NCBI GenBank assembly: GCA_963758365.1
Contig: CAVWVB010000001.1
Coordinates: 3,391,905 to 3,455,904, forward strand
DNA: 64,000 nt
Source: Dokdonella_A sp963758365
Lineage (GTDB): Bacteria > Pseudomonadota > Gammaproteobacteria > Xanthomonadales > Rhodanobacteraceae
Direction: 5' to 3'
This document shows, in pieces, positions 1 through 11,328 of the stretch. The stretch's first letter is position 1. The number at the start of each line of letters is the position of its first letter. The position numbers and the translations under genes are program-made. The notes under the pieces are model-generated. The model saw nothing but the letters and a program-made list of their open reading frames with translations, searched no databases and was not told where the DNA came from.

Positions 1-107
1 GTCTGATTGGCGACCAGGATCAGCTCGGTGCGCGTGCGCTCGGCGGCACGGTAGAGGATTTCCTTGATCGCCTTCGGACAGGCGTCGGCATCGACCCAGA
101 TCTTCAT
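1..107 (-). CDS. yaiI: UPF0178 (YaiI/YqxD) family protein, N-terminal fragment
   Basis: The gene runs off the left edge of the window, so only about 35 N-terminal residues are visible. They read MKIWVDADACPKAIKEIL and continue through an RAAER segment to LILVAN. This is the strongly conserved start of the YaiI/YqxD (UPF0178) family, which begins with a β-strand and the D-A-D-A-C-P motif. The family has a PIN-like fold and no firmly assigned function. The start codon at 105-107 matches the family start exactly. Identification from the N-terminus is confident; nothing can be said about the rest of the gene. Confidence 0.85.
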   Translation of the reverse strand, partial: MKIWVDADACPKAIKEILYRAAERTRTELILVANQ

Positions 108-286
108 GGCCGGTCGGCGGATACGGACATCGTCGCAGTATGCGCGCGCATGAATGCCGGTGCCGCCGCTGGCGGATACCCGGTCCGTGCGCTTAGGATG
201 GGTAAAGCTTCGGCTTGCTAGTTATGACGTTCGGCGCTGCGCGTCGCGTGTGGCTCCGGCTCCACCACCCAGACGAGGTATCGGAC

Positions 287-994
287 ATGAAGAGCGCTTC
301 GAAGAAGTCGGCGAAGAAGGCAGCGTCGAAGAAAACCGCGAAGAAAACCGCGAAGAAGAAAGTTGCGCGCGCTACGGCAGGTCGCAAGGCGGCCGCGAAG
401 AGGCCGAAGGCGAAGAAGTCGACCGCGCGGAAATCGGCTGCGCGCAAGGCGCCCGCGAAACGCAAGCCGGCGAAGACCGCAAAACGCGCGACTGCGAAGA
501 AGCCGGCCGCGAAGAAGACCGCAAGCAAGCGCGCGACCGCGAAAAAGGCGGCCCGCAAGGCGCCGGCGCGCCAGGCGGCTGCGCGCGCGAAGCGCAGCGC
601 GGCGCCGCGCAAGGGCACGGCGCGCAAAGTCGCCGCGAGCAAGCCGGCAGCGCCCAAACCCGCGGCGAAGGCACCCGCAACGGCAAGCGCCTTGCCGCGC
701 AGCGTCGCCACCAGGCCCGCAGCGAAGCCCGCGGCCAAGTCCGCTCCGGCGCGCAACACCGCGCCGCCGCCTGCGCGGCCCGCCGGCGCACGCGCGTCGG
801 GCCCGGTCAGCCCCGAAGTCGCGATCGAGCATTTCCGCGAACTGTTGCGGGCCAAGCAGGAACGCATTCGCCAGGGGCCGGCCTATCCCGCGCCGAGTCC
901 GTATACCGGGCGCCATGAGGCCGCTACGCCGGACGATTCGACGACCGCGGACGAAACGGGCGGGGCATCGCGCAGCGGCGATTCCGACAAGTAA
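287..994 (+). CDS. Lysine/alanine-rich histone H1-like protein
   Basis: A 235-residue protein starting at the ATG at 287. Residues 1 to about 170 are almost entirely Lys, Ala, Arg, Thr, Ser and Pro in irregular AAKK/KKTA repeats, like the C-terminal tail of eukaryotic histone H1 and bacterial H1-like proteins such as AlgP or HctB. The last 65 residues are different: an ordinary acidic/amphipathic stretch (VAIEHFRELLRAKQERIRQG) followed by a polar tail. The protein is probably a nucleoid-associated DNA- or RNA-binding protein, by composition only. Upstream in-frame starts exist from 215, but the Lys-rich domain begins at 287. The minus-strand frames here are mirror images of the repeats and are not genes. 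Confidence 0.75.
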   Translation: MKSASKKSAKKAASKKTAKKTAKKKVARATAGRKAAAKRPKAKKSTARKSAARKAPAKRKPAKTAKRATAKKPAAKKTASKRATAKKAARKAPARQAAARAKRSAAPRKGTARKVAASKPAAPKPAAKAPATASALPRSVATRPAAKPAAKSAPARNTAPPPARPAGARASGPVSPEVAIEHFRELLRAKQERIRQGPAYPAPSPYTGRHEAATPDDSTTADETGGASRSGDSDK

Positions 995-1054
995 CGCGAT
1001 CCGCGACGGACCTCGGCAGGCGCGTCGCGCCGCGGCGCGATGCCGCTTGCGTGG

Positions 1055-2584
1055 TCAGTGCGCGGCGTAGACGCGCATCACGTCCTTGCGCAACGCGGAC
1101 TGGCTGCTGCCGCGGCTGTAGAACATGTGTCCGCCCGGATACTCCCTGACCTGCACGCGGTTCGGATCGCCCATGATCGGCATCTGGTCGACGATCAGCA
1201 CGGAGGCCATGAACGGGCAGGACAGATCGTCCCAACCGTGCGCGATCAACACCTGCAACTTCGGATCGACTGCGACCGACTGGCGCAGTTCCTTGACCGA
1301 GCCGCGCTGCTCGTCGTCGCCACGGTCCCAGGCGCGGTTCACCTCGTAGCTCAGTGCGTTGTAGCGGCCGTCGTATTTCCAGCCGACCGTACGCGTGATG
1401 AAGTCGACCATCGCGGTCGTGGTCGGCGCGATGATCGCGTCGAGAATCGGGTCGTTGGTGCGCTGCTCGGGAGCGAACGGGAACGGGTCCCAAGCGCTGA
1501 CGTTGGAATCGTAGCGACTGCCGAGCCGCCCTTCGTCGCGGTACACCTCGCGCAGATAGGCCTGGGTCTCGAGGCGGCCGCCGGAACGGCGCACGAAGTC
1601 CGCGCTGAGGCCGGACAGCGCGGTCACGCGCTTGACGATGCGTTCGAGTGCCTGCGGATCGGAACGGCCCTTGAGCAGGTCGGTCACGTAGTCGCCGCGC
1701 GTATAGGCGACGATGTCGGCCATCGCCGCATCGTCGAGTTTGCCGCTGCGCTCGAGATTCGCCGCGGCGATGCTCGGCAGGGTCAGCATCCACGGCAGGG
1801 GCGACAGGTCCTCGTTGCTGGAAGCACCCGGATCCAGATAGGGCGAGACCAGCACGAGTCCGTTCATCGCGACGCCGAGCCGCGTCTGCAGGTAGTGGGT
1901 GATGCGCGGGCCACGGAAGCCGCCGTAGCTTTCGCCGACCAGAAACTTGCGCGAGGTCAGGCGGCCGTTCTTGACCAGCCAGTCGTAGATGATCCGCGAC
2001 AGGTAGTCGATGTCGGTCTGCGTCGTGTAGAACTTCTTCTTCGCCTCGTCAGCGGGAATCCGCGCGCGGCTGAAGCCGGTGCCGACCGGATCGATGAACA
2101 CCAGATCGGTGAAATTGAGCCAACTGCCCGGATTGTCGACCGGCGTGGCCGGATCGGACGGGCTGTCGCCTTCGGCGCCGAACTGCACGCGCTTGGGTCC
2201 GAGCGCGCCGAGGTTCAGATAGACCGAGGAGGCGCCCGGTCCGCCGTTGAGCGCAAACGTGACCGGCCGGTCCTTGCCGGGCACCGTGTACGCGATGAAC
2301 ATCACGTCGGCGATCGTTTCGCCCTTGTCGTCGAGCACCGGCAGCGAGCCGACCGTTGCGGTGTAGCCGAGCTTGCGGCCCTCGATTGTGGTCGATTCGC
2401 GCACGCTCTTGTCGGCCGGGAATGGCGGCAGCTTGAGCAGTTTGTCCTTGCTTGCGTCCTTGGCCATGTCGCGGGCCGGGTCGCTGCCCGCATCGGCGGA
2501 ATCCGCGGGCCGCGCGTTGCCCGACCAGCCGCCCACGACCAGAACGAAAGCGCCCAGCAGCGCGGCCAGTGGATATTTCGACAT
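1055..2584 (-). CDS. Exported S10-family serine carboxypeptidase
   Basis: A 509-residue protein with a signal peptide (MSKYPLAALLGAF, then a hydrophobic run ending near NARPA). The mature part is a peptidase S10 α/β-hydrolase: oxyanion region NGGPGASS, nucleophile elbow GESYGG, a late aspartate in HGWDDLSCP, and the histidine in the C-terminal EYPGGHMFY. It should remove C-terminal amino acids from peptides in the periplasm or outside the cell. The open frame continues upstream to 3331, but the ATG at 2584 is followed directly by the signal peptide and is the sensible start. It is divergent from the DUF1993 gene. Confidence 0.9.
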   Translation of the reverse strand: MSKYPLAALLGAFVLVVGGWSGNARPADSADAGSDPARDMAKDASKDKLLKLPPFPADKSVRESTTIEGRKLGYTATVGSLPVLDDKGETIADVMFIAYTVPGKDRPVTFALNGGPGASSVYLNLGALGPKRVQFGAEGDSPSDPATPVDNPGSWLNFTDLVFIDPVGTGFSRARIPADEAKKKFYTTQTDIDYLSRIIYDWLVKNGRLTSRKFLVGESYGGFRGPRITHYLQTRLGVAMNGLVLVSPYLDPGASSNEDLSPLPWMLTLPSIAAANLERSGKLDDAAMADIVAYTRGDYVTDLLKGRSDPQALERIVKRVTALSGLSADFVRRSGGRLETQAYLREVYRDEGRLGSRYDSNVSAWDPFPFAPEQRTNDPILDAIIAPTTTAMVDFITRTVGWKYDGRYNALSYEVNRAWDRGDDEQRGSVKELRQSVAVDPKLQVLIAHGWDDLSCPFMASVLIVDQMPIMGDPNRVQVREYPGGHMFYSRGSSQSALRKDVMRVYAAH

Positions 2585-2869
2585 CTTGGCGCCTCGTCGG
2601 CAGGAATCGATCCGACAGGGTAGCGCGACCCGGCGCTGCGGCGATGTGCCGGAAGGGACGGGCGCACGTGCGCGCGCATCGAGGCGCCACGCGTCGACCG
2701 GCGCGCCACGCCTTGCGCTGCCGGTCGCGTACGGGGAGCCGCGGGACGCGGTCGCGACAAGGCAGGCCGGGGCCGGGACGGCCTTGTTTGGCGCCCTCGC
2801 GCCACCACGTGCATCCAGCATCGTCGCGCGGTCAGCGGCGGCGAGATCGTTCCCACCAGGAGACACCGC

Positions 2870-3382
2870 ATGGCTCTGTCGATGTATCAGGCTTCGGTTC
2901 CGGTATTCATCCGTGAACTGCACCATCTGTCCGCGATCCTCAAGAAGGCTGCGACGCACGCCGAGGCGAAGAAGATCGATCCCGCAGTGCTGGTCAACGC
3001 GCGCCTTTATCCGGACATGTTTCCGCTCTCGCGGCAGATCCAGATCGCCACCGATCACGCGCGCGGCGCGGGGGCGCGCCTGGCCGGCCTTGAGCGCCCG
3101 GCCTATGCGGACGACGAAACCACGTTCGACGAACTGCAGGCGCGCATCGCGAACACCATTGCCTATCTGCAGGCCCTCAAGCCCGCACAGGTCGATGGCA
3201 GCGAGGAACGCGCGGTCACGATCCCGATCCGCGGCAAGGACACCACGTTCAAGGGCCAGGCGTATCTGTTCGACTTCGCGTGGCCGAACTTCTATTTCCA
3301 CAGCGTGACCACGTACGCGATCCTGCGCCACAACGGCGTGGAGCTCGGCAAGTCCGACTTCATCGCCGCGTTGCCGGGCTGA
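2870..3382 (+). CDS. DUF1993 family protein
   Basis: A 170-residue soluble protein. The DUF1993 hallmarks are visible: the N-terminal M-Y-Q-A-S-V-P-V-F helix, the LYPDMFPLSRQIQ segment, and a C-terminal segment with FYFHSVTTYAILRHNGVELGKSDF. The family resembles DinB-like four-helix bundles and has no established role. A GGAGA-like ribosome site lies just upstream (around 2860). The gene is followed by a strong bidirectional hairpin at 3403-3431 shared with the convergent lipoprotein gene. Confidence 0.85.
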   Translation: MALSMYQASVPVFIRELHHLSAILKKAATHAEAKKIDPAVLVNARLYPDMFPLSRQIQIATDHARGAGARLAGLERPAYADDETTFDELQARIANTIAYLQALKPAQVDGSEERAVTIPIRGKDTTFKGQAYLFDFAWPNFYFHSVTTYAILRHNGVELGKSDFIAALPG

Positions 3383-3402
3383 CGCAAGGGTTCCCCGTGC
3401 GG

Positions 3403-3431
3403 AAAAAAAGCGGCCCGTGGCGGGCCGCTTT
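3403..3431. terminator. Bidirectional intrinsic terminator
   Basis: The arms AAAGCGGCCCG and CGGGCCGCTTT (3407-3417 and 3421-3431) form an 11-bp perfect stem with a TGG loop. A run of seven A on the left side gives a U-tract for minus-strand transcripts, and a short T-run lies on the right. It sits between the convergent DUF1993 (+) and lipoprotein (-) genes, so it can end both. Confidence 0.85.
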
Positions 3432-3454
3432 CGTGTCGCGTTCGCGAACGGACC

Positions 3455-3991
3455 TCAGTGCGTGAGTGCTTCGGCCGCGGTCTTGGCGTCGTCCAGTTCC
3501 TTCTTGGCCCGCGCCTTGGTCGTGGCCAGGTCCGCATCGGCGGCATCCTTGCAAGCGGACTGCCGGCCTTTCGGCAGCGCTTCGCATTTTTCGGCCGCGA
3601 CCTTGTGGTCCGCTTCGGCCTTGGCGACCGCGAGGTCGTAGCGTGCCTTGGCGTCCTTCTGGTACGCGTCGGACTGTACGTCGGCAAGATCCTGATTGGC
3701 CTCGCGCTCGGCATCGCTCGCGTTGGCGCTCGCATCGTTGATCTTTTCGCCGGCCTTCGCATTCGCTTCGGCGGCCTCGGCTTGCGCCTTGGCCTGCGCC
3801 GCGTCGACGTCGCTGCGGGCTTCGTTGACCTGTTCGGCGGCCTTGCTGCGTGCCTCGGCCACGTCCTGCGCCGCCTTCTGTTGCGCCTCGGTGATGTCCT
3901 GGTTGGCCTGTTCGGGCGATTTCTCCGAGCAGGCGCTCAGGGCGAACGCGAGGCCGAGTCCGAACAATGCAAGTGCATGAGAGTGTTTCAT
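3455..3991 (-). CDS. Coiled-coil lipoprotein, Ala/Glu/Asp-rich
   Basis: A 178-residue protein starting MKHSHALALFGLGL with a lipobox LSAC, so it is predicted to be lipidated and anchored to the inner or outer membrane. The mature part is a long, very Ala-, Glu-, Asp-, Lys- and Gln-rich helix without proline, apparently one continuous coiled coil. Near the C-terminus there is one pair of cysteines (CEALPKGRQSAC) that could form a disulfide. It resembles small uncharacterised Lpp/OsmY-neighbour lipoproteins in overall style, but I cannot assign a named family. A role in envelope spacing is a guess. Confidence 0.75.
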   Translation of the reverse strand: MKHSHALALFGLGLAFALSACSEKSPEQANQDITEAQQKAAQDVAEARSKAAEQVNEARSDVDAAQAKAQAEAAEANAKAGEKINDASANASDAEREANQDLADVQSDAYQKDAKARYDLAVAKAEADHKVAAEKCEALPKGRQSACKDAADADLATTKARAKKELDDAKTAAEALTH

Positions 3992-4143
3992 CGATGTTCC
4001 CCGTGTTGGCCGCGTTGCGGCATCGGGAGCGAAGCCTAGGCAACTGCGATTTATGTCAGATGAACGAACGTCCGGATGCGGCCGCCGCGGCGGCAGGACT
4101 GCGAGTCCTGTCCTTTGCACCGCGAATCAATAGAATCGTCGCC

Positions 4144-5214
4144 ATGAACGAATGGTGGTTCGGAGCCGTGCACTGGATGACCTCACATGTCGTCGCGCCG
4201 TTTCTCGCGCTGACGCATCTTGCGGGCGTTTCCGGCAATCCCGACGACATCTCGGCGGCGCTGCTGATCGCGGCCATCCAGGTCGCGGTGATCGGCTTCG
4301 TGTTCCGGCCGCTCGAAACGCTCGCCCCTGCCGAAGCCTGGAATGACCGCCGCCACACGCGCATCGATCGCACCTACACCCTGGTCATGCTGCTCGGCCT
4401 GAATCCGCTGTTCGCGTATCTGGTGCTGATGCCGCTCGCGCATCTGTTCGGCGCGGGTGCTTTCGACGCAGGCACCAGCGAGGCAGGCGGCCTGACCCGG
4501 TGGATTCCATGGTTCGGGCATCACCCGCTGGTGCTGTTTCTGACCTATTACCTGGTCTACGACTTCGTCTACTACTGGATGCACCGCACCCAGCATGCGA
4601 TCCCGTGGTGGTGGGCGCTGCACAGCATGCATCACAGCCAGCGCCAGATGAGCTGCTGGACCAACGATCGCGGCAGTTACGTCGACGGCTTCCTGCAGTC
4701 GATCGTGCTGGCCACGGTCGGACTCGTCGTCGGCGTCGAACCCGACCAGTTCTCGTTGCTCATGTTCATCGGCGAACTCGCGCAGAACTTCTCGCACACC
4801 AATGTCCGCCTCGGATTCGGCCGCGTGTTCGAGCGCGTGTTCGTGGATCCCAAGTTTCATCGTCTGCATCACATGGTGGTCGATCCGGACCGGCCGCGCC
4901 TGCACGACTGCAACTATGGGCAGGTGTTCTCGATCTGGGACGTGCTGTTCGGTACCGCGCTGTACGGTGAACCGCCGCGACGTACCGGGGTCGCCGACCC
5001 GATGGTCGATATCGACAACGAACGTGGCCTGATCTCGATGCAGTGGGGCGCGTTCCGGCGCTTCTGGGGCGCACTGCGCACACCGGCTGGCTGGAAACCC
5101 GGGGATGTCGCATTCGGCGAGGACTACGTGCCGATGCCGACCCGCCATGTCGATCTGCACCGCTTCACGGACGCGCGTGATCGCGCCCCGGCGCACGGTA
5201 TTCCCTCGAATTGA
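4144..5214 (+). CDS. Sterol desaturase / fatty acid hydroxylase superfamily membrane oxygenase
   Basis: A 356-residue integral membrane protein with several hydrophobic segments. The diiron histidine motifs of this superfamily are present in order: HRTQH, HSMHHS and HRLHH. Members are O2-dependent hydroxylases or desaturases acting on membrane lipids. The substrate here cannot be told from sequence. The open frame starts at 3967, overlapping the divergent lipoprotein gene, but the first plausible membrane segment follows the ATG at 4144. It ends just before the GGDEF/EAL gene, so the two may be co-transcribed. Confidence 0.85.
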   Translation: MNEWWFGAVHWMTSHVVAPFLALTHLAGVSGNPDDISAALLIAAIQVAVIGFVFRPLETLAPAEAWNDRRHTRIDRTYTLVMLLGLNPLFAYLVLMPLAHLFGAGAFDAGTSEAGGLTRWIPWFGHHPLVLFLTYYLVYDFVYYWMHRTQHAIPWWWALHSMHHSQRQMSCWTNDRGSYVDGFLQSIVLATVGLVVGVEPDQFSLLMFIGELAQNFSHTNVRLGFGRVFERVFVDPKFHRLHHMVVDPDRPRLHDCNYGQVFSIWDVLFGTALYGEPPRRTGVADPMVDIDNERGLISMQWGAFRRFWGALRTPAGWKPGDVAFGEDYVPMPTRHVDLHRFTDARDRAPAHGIPSN

Positions 5215-5289
5215 GTGCGTGACGAGTCGATGCGGCGTATGTTGGCCGCAGGCCGGCCGGCCTGCGCAGGGGGATGCCGCGGGATCAAC

Positions 5290-7152
5290 ATGATCGACAC
5301 CGCCGCCAGCGATGCGCTGCAACGATTGCAGGGCGAGATTCTCGAGTCGATTGCCCGCGGCGAAGAGCTCGCCGAGGTGGCCCGGCAGATCTGCCTCGGC
5401 GCGGAGCGCCTCGCGCCGCAAGCGCTCTGCACGATCCTGACCGTCGACGCGGAGCGCGCCCTGCATCCGCTCGCGGCGCCGGGTCTGCCCGAAGCCTATT
5501 CGCGCGCACTCGACGGCGTGCGTGTCGGCCCCGCCGTGGGCTCCTGCGGCACCGCGATCTGGCGCGGCGAGGCGGTCGAAGTCACCGACATCGCGAACGA
5601 TCCGCTATGGAACGACTATCGCGCGCTCGCCATTCCGCTCGGCATCCAGGCTTGCTGGTCGAGTCCGATCCAAACCCGCGATGGTCAGGTCGTCGGCGCG
5701 TTCGCGTTCTACTACCGCACGCGGCGAGGACCGGCCGACCTCGAGCGTCGGATCGTCGCCGCCTGCGTGCACCTGTGCGCGATCGCGATCGAGCGCGAGG
5801 AGTACCAGTCGCGCATCCGGCGCCTCGCATACTTCGATGCGCTGACCGGCCTTCCCAACCGCGTCGAGTTTCGCGAGCGCGCGGGGCGGCTGCTCGCGAC
5901 GCTGGATCCCGCGCATCGCGTCGCCCTGCTTTGCGTGAACCTCGACGATTTCAAGAGCGTGAACGATTCGCTCGGCCAGGCCAGCGGCGACAAGCTGCTG
6001 CAGGAGGTGGCACGGCGCCTCGTCGCGGGCGTCGCGAGCGACACGATCGTCGCGCGCAGCGGAGGCGACGAGTTCCGGATTCTTGACCCCTGTTCCGAGG
6101 CATCGGCCAGGGACACCTGGCTCGCGCAGCACATCATCGCCGCGCTGGATGCGCCGTTCGACATCGACGATGCGCAGATCTCGATCAAGGCGAGCATCGG
6201 CATTGCGCTCGCGCCGGCAGCCACGCCGATGCCCGAACTCGGCAAGCGCGCGGACATGGCCCTGTCCGAAGCGAAACGGGACAACCACGGCAGCTGGCGT
6301 GTATTCGAGCCGGCGATGGAGAGCGCGGCGCAGTCGCGCAGTTCGCTCAAGCAGGACCTGCGCCGCGCGTTCGACGCCGAGGCATTCAGCTTGGTCTACC
6401 AACCTATCCTGACCCTGGAAACCAACGCGCTGTGCGGCGTCGAAACGCTGCTGCGCTGGCAGCATCCACGTCACGGCGCGATCTCGCCGGGAATATTCAT
6501 TCCGATCGCCGAGGAAATGGGGATGATCGGCGCGCTCGGCGACTGGGTTCTGCGCGAAGCCTGTCGCGCGGCCGCGCGCTGGCCACGCGCGATCAAGGTC
6601 GGGGTCAACCTGTCGCCGCTGCAGCTCCGAAAAACCGGCTTCATCCTCGACGTGGTCAGTGCGATGCACCAGGCTGGCCTGCCCGCGGAGCGGCTCGACC
6701 TCGAAGTCACCGAGAGCGCCCTGCTCGCGCGTGACGTGGCGACGCGCACGAGCCTGCACGAACTGCATGACCTCGGTGTGCGTCTTTCGCTCGACGACTT
6801 CGGCACCGGCTACTCTTCCCTGCAGTCGCTGCGCTCGTTTCCGTTCGACAGGCTGAAGATCGACATGTCGTTCGTGCGCGACATCGGCATCGATGCCGAT
6901 TCGACCGCGATCATCCGCGCGATCATCGGCCTGGCGCGCGATCTCGGGCTGAAGACGACGGCCGAAGGCGTCGAGGAACCCGTGCAATTGGCCTGGCTGG
7001 TCAAGCACGGTTGTGACGAGGGTCAGGGACATTACTTCAGCCTGCCGCTCGATGGCGCGGCGCTGCAGGCGCTGCTCGAGCGCGCCGAGCGCGACGAGGA
7101 ACTGATCGTGCCCGGTCTCGAGCAGGCCACCATCGCGGACGCAGCCAACTAG
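5290..7152 (+). CDS. GAF-GGDEF-EAL cyclic-di-GMP turnover protein
   Basis: A 620-residue cytoplasmic signalling protein. An N-terminal GAF domain (about residues 10-175) is followed by a GGDEF domain with an intact SGGDEF signature and then an EAL domain. In the EAL domain the signature reads ETLLRWQHP, i.e. E-T-L instead of E-A-L, but the catalytic Glu, the DDFGTGYSSL loop and the TAEGVE motif are all kept, so phosphodiesterase activity is plausible. The diguanylate cyclase motif is also complete, so the protein may be bifunctional. The ATG at 5290 is preferred. In-frame GTG/ATG codons from 5215 add only a low-quality leader. Confidence 0.85.
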   Translation: MIDTAASDALQRLQGEILESIARGEELAEVARQICLGAERLAPQALCTILTVDAERALHPLAAPGLPEAYSRALDGVRVGPAVGSCGTAIWRGEAVEVTDIANDPLWNDYRALAIPLGIQACWSSPIQTRDGQVVGAFAFYYRTRRGPADLERRIVAACVHLCAIAIEREEYQSRIRRLAYFDALTGLPNRVEFRERAGRLLATLDPAHRVALLCVNLDDFKSVNDSLGQASGDKLLQEVARRLVAGVASDTIVARSGGDEFRILDPCSEASARDTWLAQHIIAALDAPFDIDDAQISIKASIGIALAPAATPMPELGKRADMALSEAKRDNHGSWRVFEPAMESAAQSRSSLKQDLRRAFDAEAFSLVYQPILTLETNALCGVETLLRWQHPRHGAISPGIFIPIAEEMGMIGALGDWVLREACRAAARWPRAIKVGVNLSPLQLRKTGFILDVVSAMHQAGLPAERLDLEVTESALLARDVATRTSLHELHDLGVRLSLDDFGTGYSSLQSLRSFPFDRLKIDMSFVRDIGIDADSTAIIRAIIGLARDLGLKTTAEGVEEPVQLAWLVKHGCDEGQGHYFSLPLDGAALQALLERAERDEELIVPGLEQATIADAAN

Positions 7153-7381
7153 ACCAACGAGGAGTCCGCCGACTCTGCCATACCCGGTGCAACGCACGAC
7201 ATCCAGGAGCAGCGATCGGATGCGATTGTCAGTGCTGTCCGGCGGGTCAGCGCGCGCGCTTCGTCGCAACGCAGCGGGCACGGACGATCGCGCGCATGTT
7301 CAGTTTGACGCGCAAACGACCCGGTGCCGCCACACAACGCCCGGATTCCCGGCCTGATGGATTGCGGCGAAGCCTCGTGGG

Positions 7382-8779
7382 TCAGATCATGCCGGTCAGA
7401 TAGAACACGGCGATCACGAAAAACACCGCGAGCGTCTTGATCACGGTAACCGCGAAAATGTCGCGGTAGGCTTGCCGATGCGTCAGTCCGGTCACCGCGA
7501 GCAGGGTGATCACGGCGCCGTTGTGCGGTAGCGTGTCCATGCCGCCGGAGGCCATCGCGGCGATCCGGTGCAACACCTCCATCGGAATCCCCGCGGCTTG
7601 GGCATTGCGGATGAAGGTGTCCGCCATCGCGGCGAGCGCGATGCTCATGCCGCCCGAGGCGGAACCCGTGATGCCGGCGAGCACGGTCACCGAGACGGCT
7701 TCGTTGACCAGCGGATTGGGGATCGCTTGCAGGGCGTCGGCGACCACGCGAAAGCCGGGCAGGGCCGCGATGACGGCGCCGAAACCGTACTCCGACGCGG
7801 TGTTCATCGATGCTAGCAGGGCACCGCCGACGGCCGTTTTGGTACCGACTACAAATCCGTGTGTGACCGGGCGCCAGGCGAACACGAACACGCACAGGAT
7901 GCCGACCAGCAGTGCACCCTCGACGGCCCAGATCGCGACCAGGCCCGAAACCTCTTGCACGACCGGTGGTGCATTGCCGACCACGGCCGGCGAAAAGCTC
8001 GTGCTCGCGCCGTACCACCCCGGAATCAGGCGCGTGAACGCGAAATTGGCGACGCCGACGAGGACCAACGGCAGCAGCGCGATCAGTGGATGCGCAAGAC
8101 GATCGTCGCGAAAAGGTTCGGGTTCGTTGATCAGCGCTTCGCCGTACCCCTCGCCGGCAGCAGCGGCGCGGCGGCGGCGCGACTCGAGATACGCGAGTCC
8201 GAGCGTGACCACGAACAGCGCGCCAAGTGTTCCGAGCCAGGGCGCCGCCCATGCCGTGGTCTTGAAGAACGTGGTTGGAATGATGTTCTGGATCTGCGGT
8301 GTTCCGGGTAGCGCGTCCATCGTGAAGGTGAACGCGCCGAGCGCGATCGTGCCGGGGATCAGGCGCTTCGGGATGTCGCTGCGGCGGAACAGTTCGGCCG
8401 CGAATGGATACACGGCGAACACGACGACGAACAGCGAGACGCCGCCATAAGTCAGCACGGCGCAGACCAGCACGATCGACAGCATCGCGCGGCTGTGTCC
8501 GACCAGTCCGATCGTCGCCGCGACAATGGCCTTCGAGAATCCCGAAAGCTCGATCAGCTTGCCGAATACCGCGCCGAGCAGGAACACCGGGAAATACAGC
8601 TTGAGGAAGCCGACCATCTTCTCCATGAACAGGCCGGTGAACATCGGTGCGACCAGCGAGGGATCGGTCAGCAGCACCGCACCGAGCGCGGCGACCGGCG
8701 CGAACAGGATCACGCTGTGGCCCCGGTAGGCGACCAGCATCAGGAACGCGAGCGCGGCGAGCACGATCAGAAAGGCCAT
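7382..8779 (-). CDS. GntP-family permease (gluconate / 3-hydroxybutyrate type)
   Basis: A 465-residue very hydrophobic protein with about 12-14 membrane segments. The GntP signatures are visible: the conserved LTYGGVSLFVVVFAVYPFA segment and the late G-I-T-G-S-A-S-G-G and P-H-N-G regions. GntP proteins import gluconate and related hydroxy acids by proton symport. Many members sit beside 3-hydroxybutyrate genes. Here the gene is divergent from a TonB receptor/PHB depolymerase pair, which makes 3-hydroxybutyrate or another small hydroxy acid the likeliest substrate (inference from context). Confidence 0.85.
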   Translation of the reverse strand: MAFLIVLAALAFLMLVAYRGHSVILFAPVAALGAVLLTDPSLVAPMFTGLFMEKMVGFLKLYFPVFLLGAVFGKLIELSGFSKAIVAATIGLVGHSRAMLSIVLVCAVLTYGGVSLFVVVFAVYPFAAELFRRSDIPKRLIPGTIALGAFTFTMDALPGTPQIQNIIPTTFFKTTAWAAPWLGTLGALFVVTLGLAYLESRRRRAAAAGEGYGEALINEPEPFRDDRLAHPLIALLPLVLVGVANFAFTRLIPGWYGASTSFSPAVVGNAPPVVQEVSGLVAIWAVEGALLVGILCVFVFAWRPVTHGFVVGTKTAVGGALLASMNTASEYGFGAVIAALPGFRVVADALQAIPNPLVNEAVSVTVLAGITGSASGGMSIALAAMADTFIRNAQAAGIPMEVLHRIAAMASGGMDTLPHNGAVITLLAVTGLTHRQAYRDIFAVTVIKTLAVFFVIAVFYLTGMI

Positions 8780-8885
8780 GCGAAAAATCCCTTGATCCGC
8801 AATGAACCGCTAGCCGGGGACGGCTCGCGCGATCGTTCCACCCGATGCGGCATGGGCTCGAGTATGCGCATCGCGCGCGCGTGGC

Positions 8886-8904
8886 CCACTGTACGAAGGT
8901 ACAA
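8886..8904 (-). promoter_or_regulatory. Candidate operator, copy 1 of a shared 19-bp motif
   Basis: On the minus strand it reads TTGTACCTTCGTACAGTGG, containing the dyad GTAC-N4-GTAC. It lies in the divergent promoter between the permease (start 8779) and the TonB receptor (start 8981). The same motif with 14 of 19 positions identical recurs upstream of the 3-hydroxybutyrate-oligomer hydrolase at 17984-18002. In both copies GCACGACAC stands just 5' of the motif. The response regulator encoded at 16526-17209 is a candidate binder. That is inference. Confidence 0.5.
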
Positions 8905-8980
8905 GTGTCGTGCCGACCAGCGTCGACTAGCCTGCACCGGCAGACTGGCCACACGGCCGGTGCGACGCTGGAGGGGAACC

Positions 8981-11305
<2,325 letters not shown>

Positions 11306-11328
11306 GCGCGTTCCATTGCGGAGATGGC

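Noticed and set aside
364..780. Short direct repeats resembling a CRISPR array
   Set aside because: The repeats are codon repeats of a Lys/Ala-rich protein, irregular in length and without spacers.
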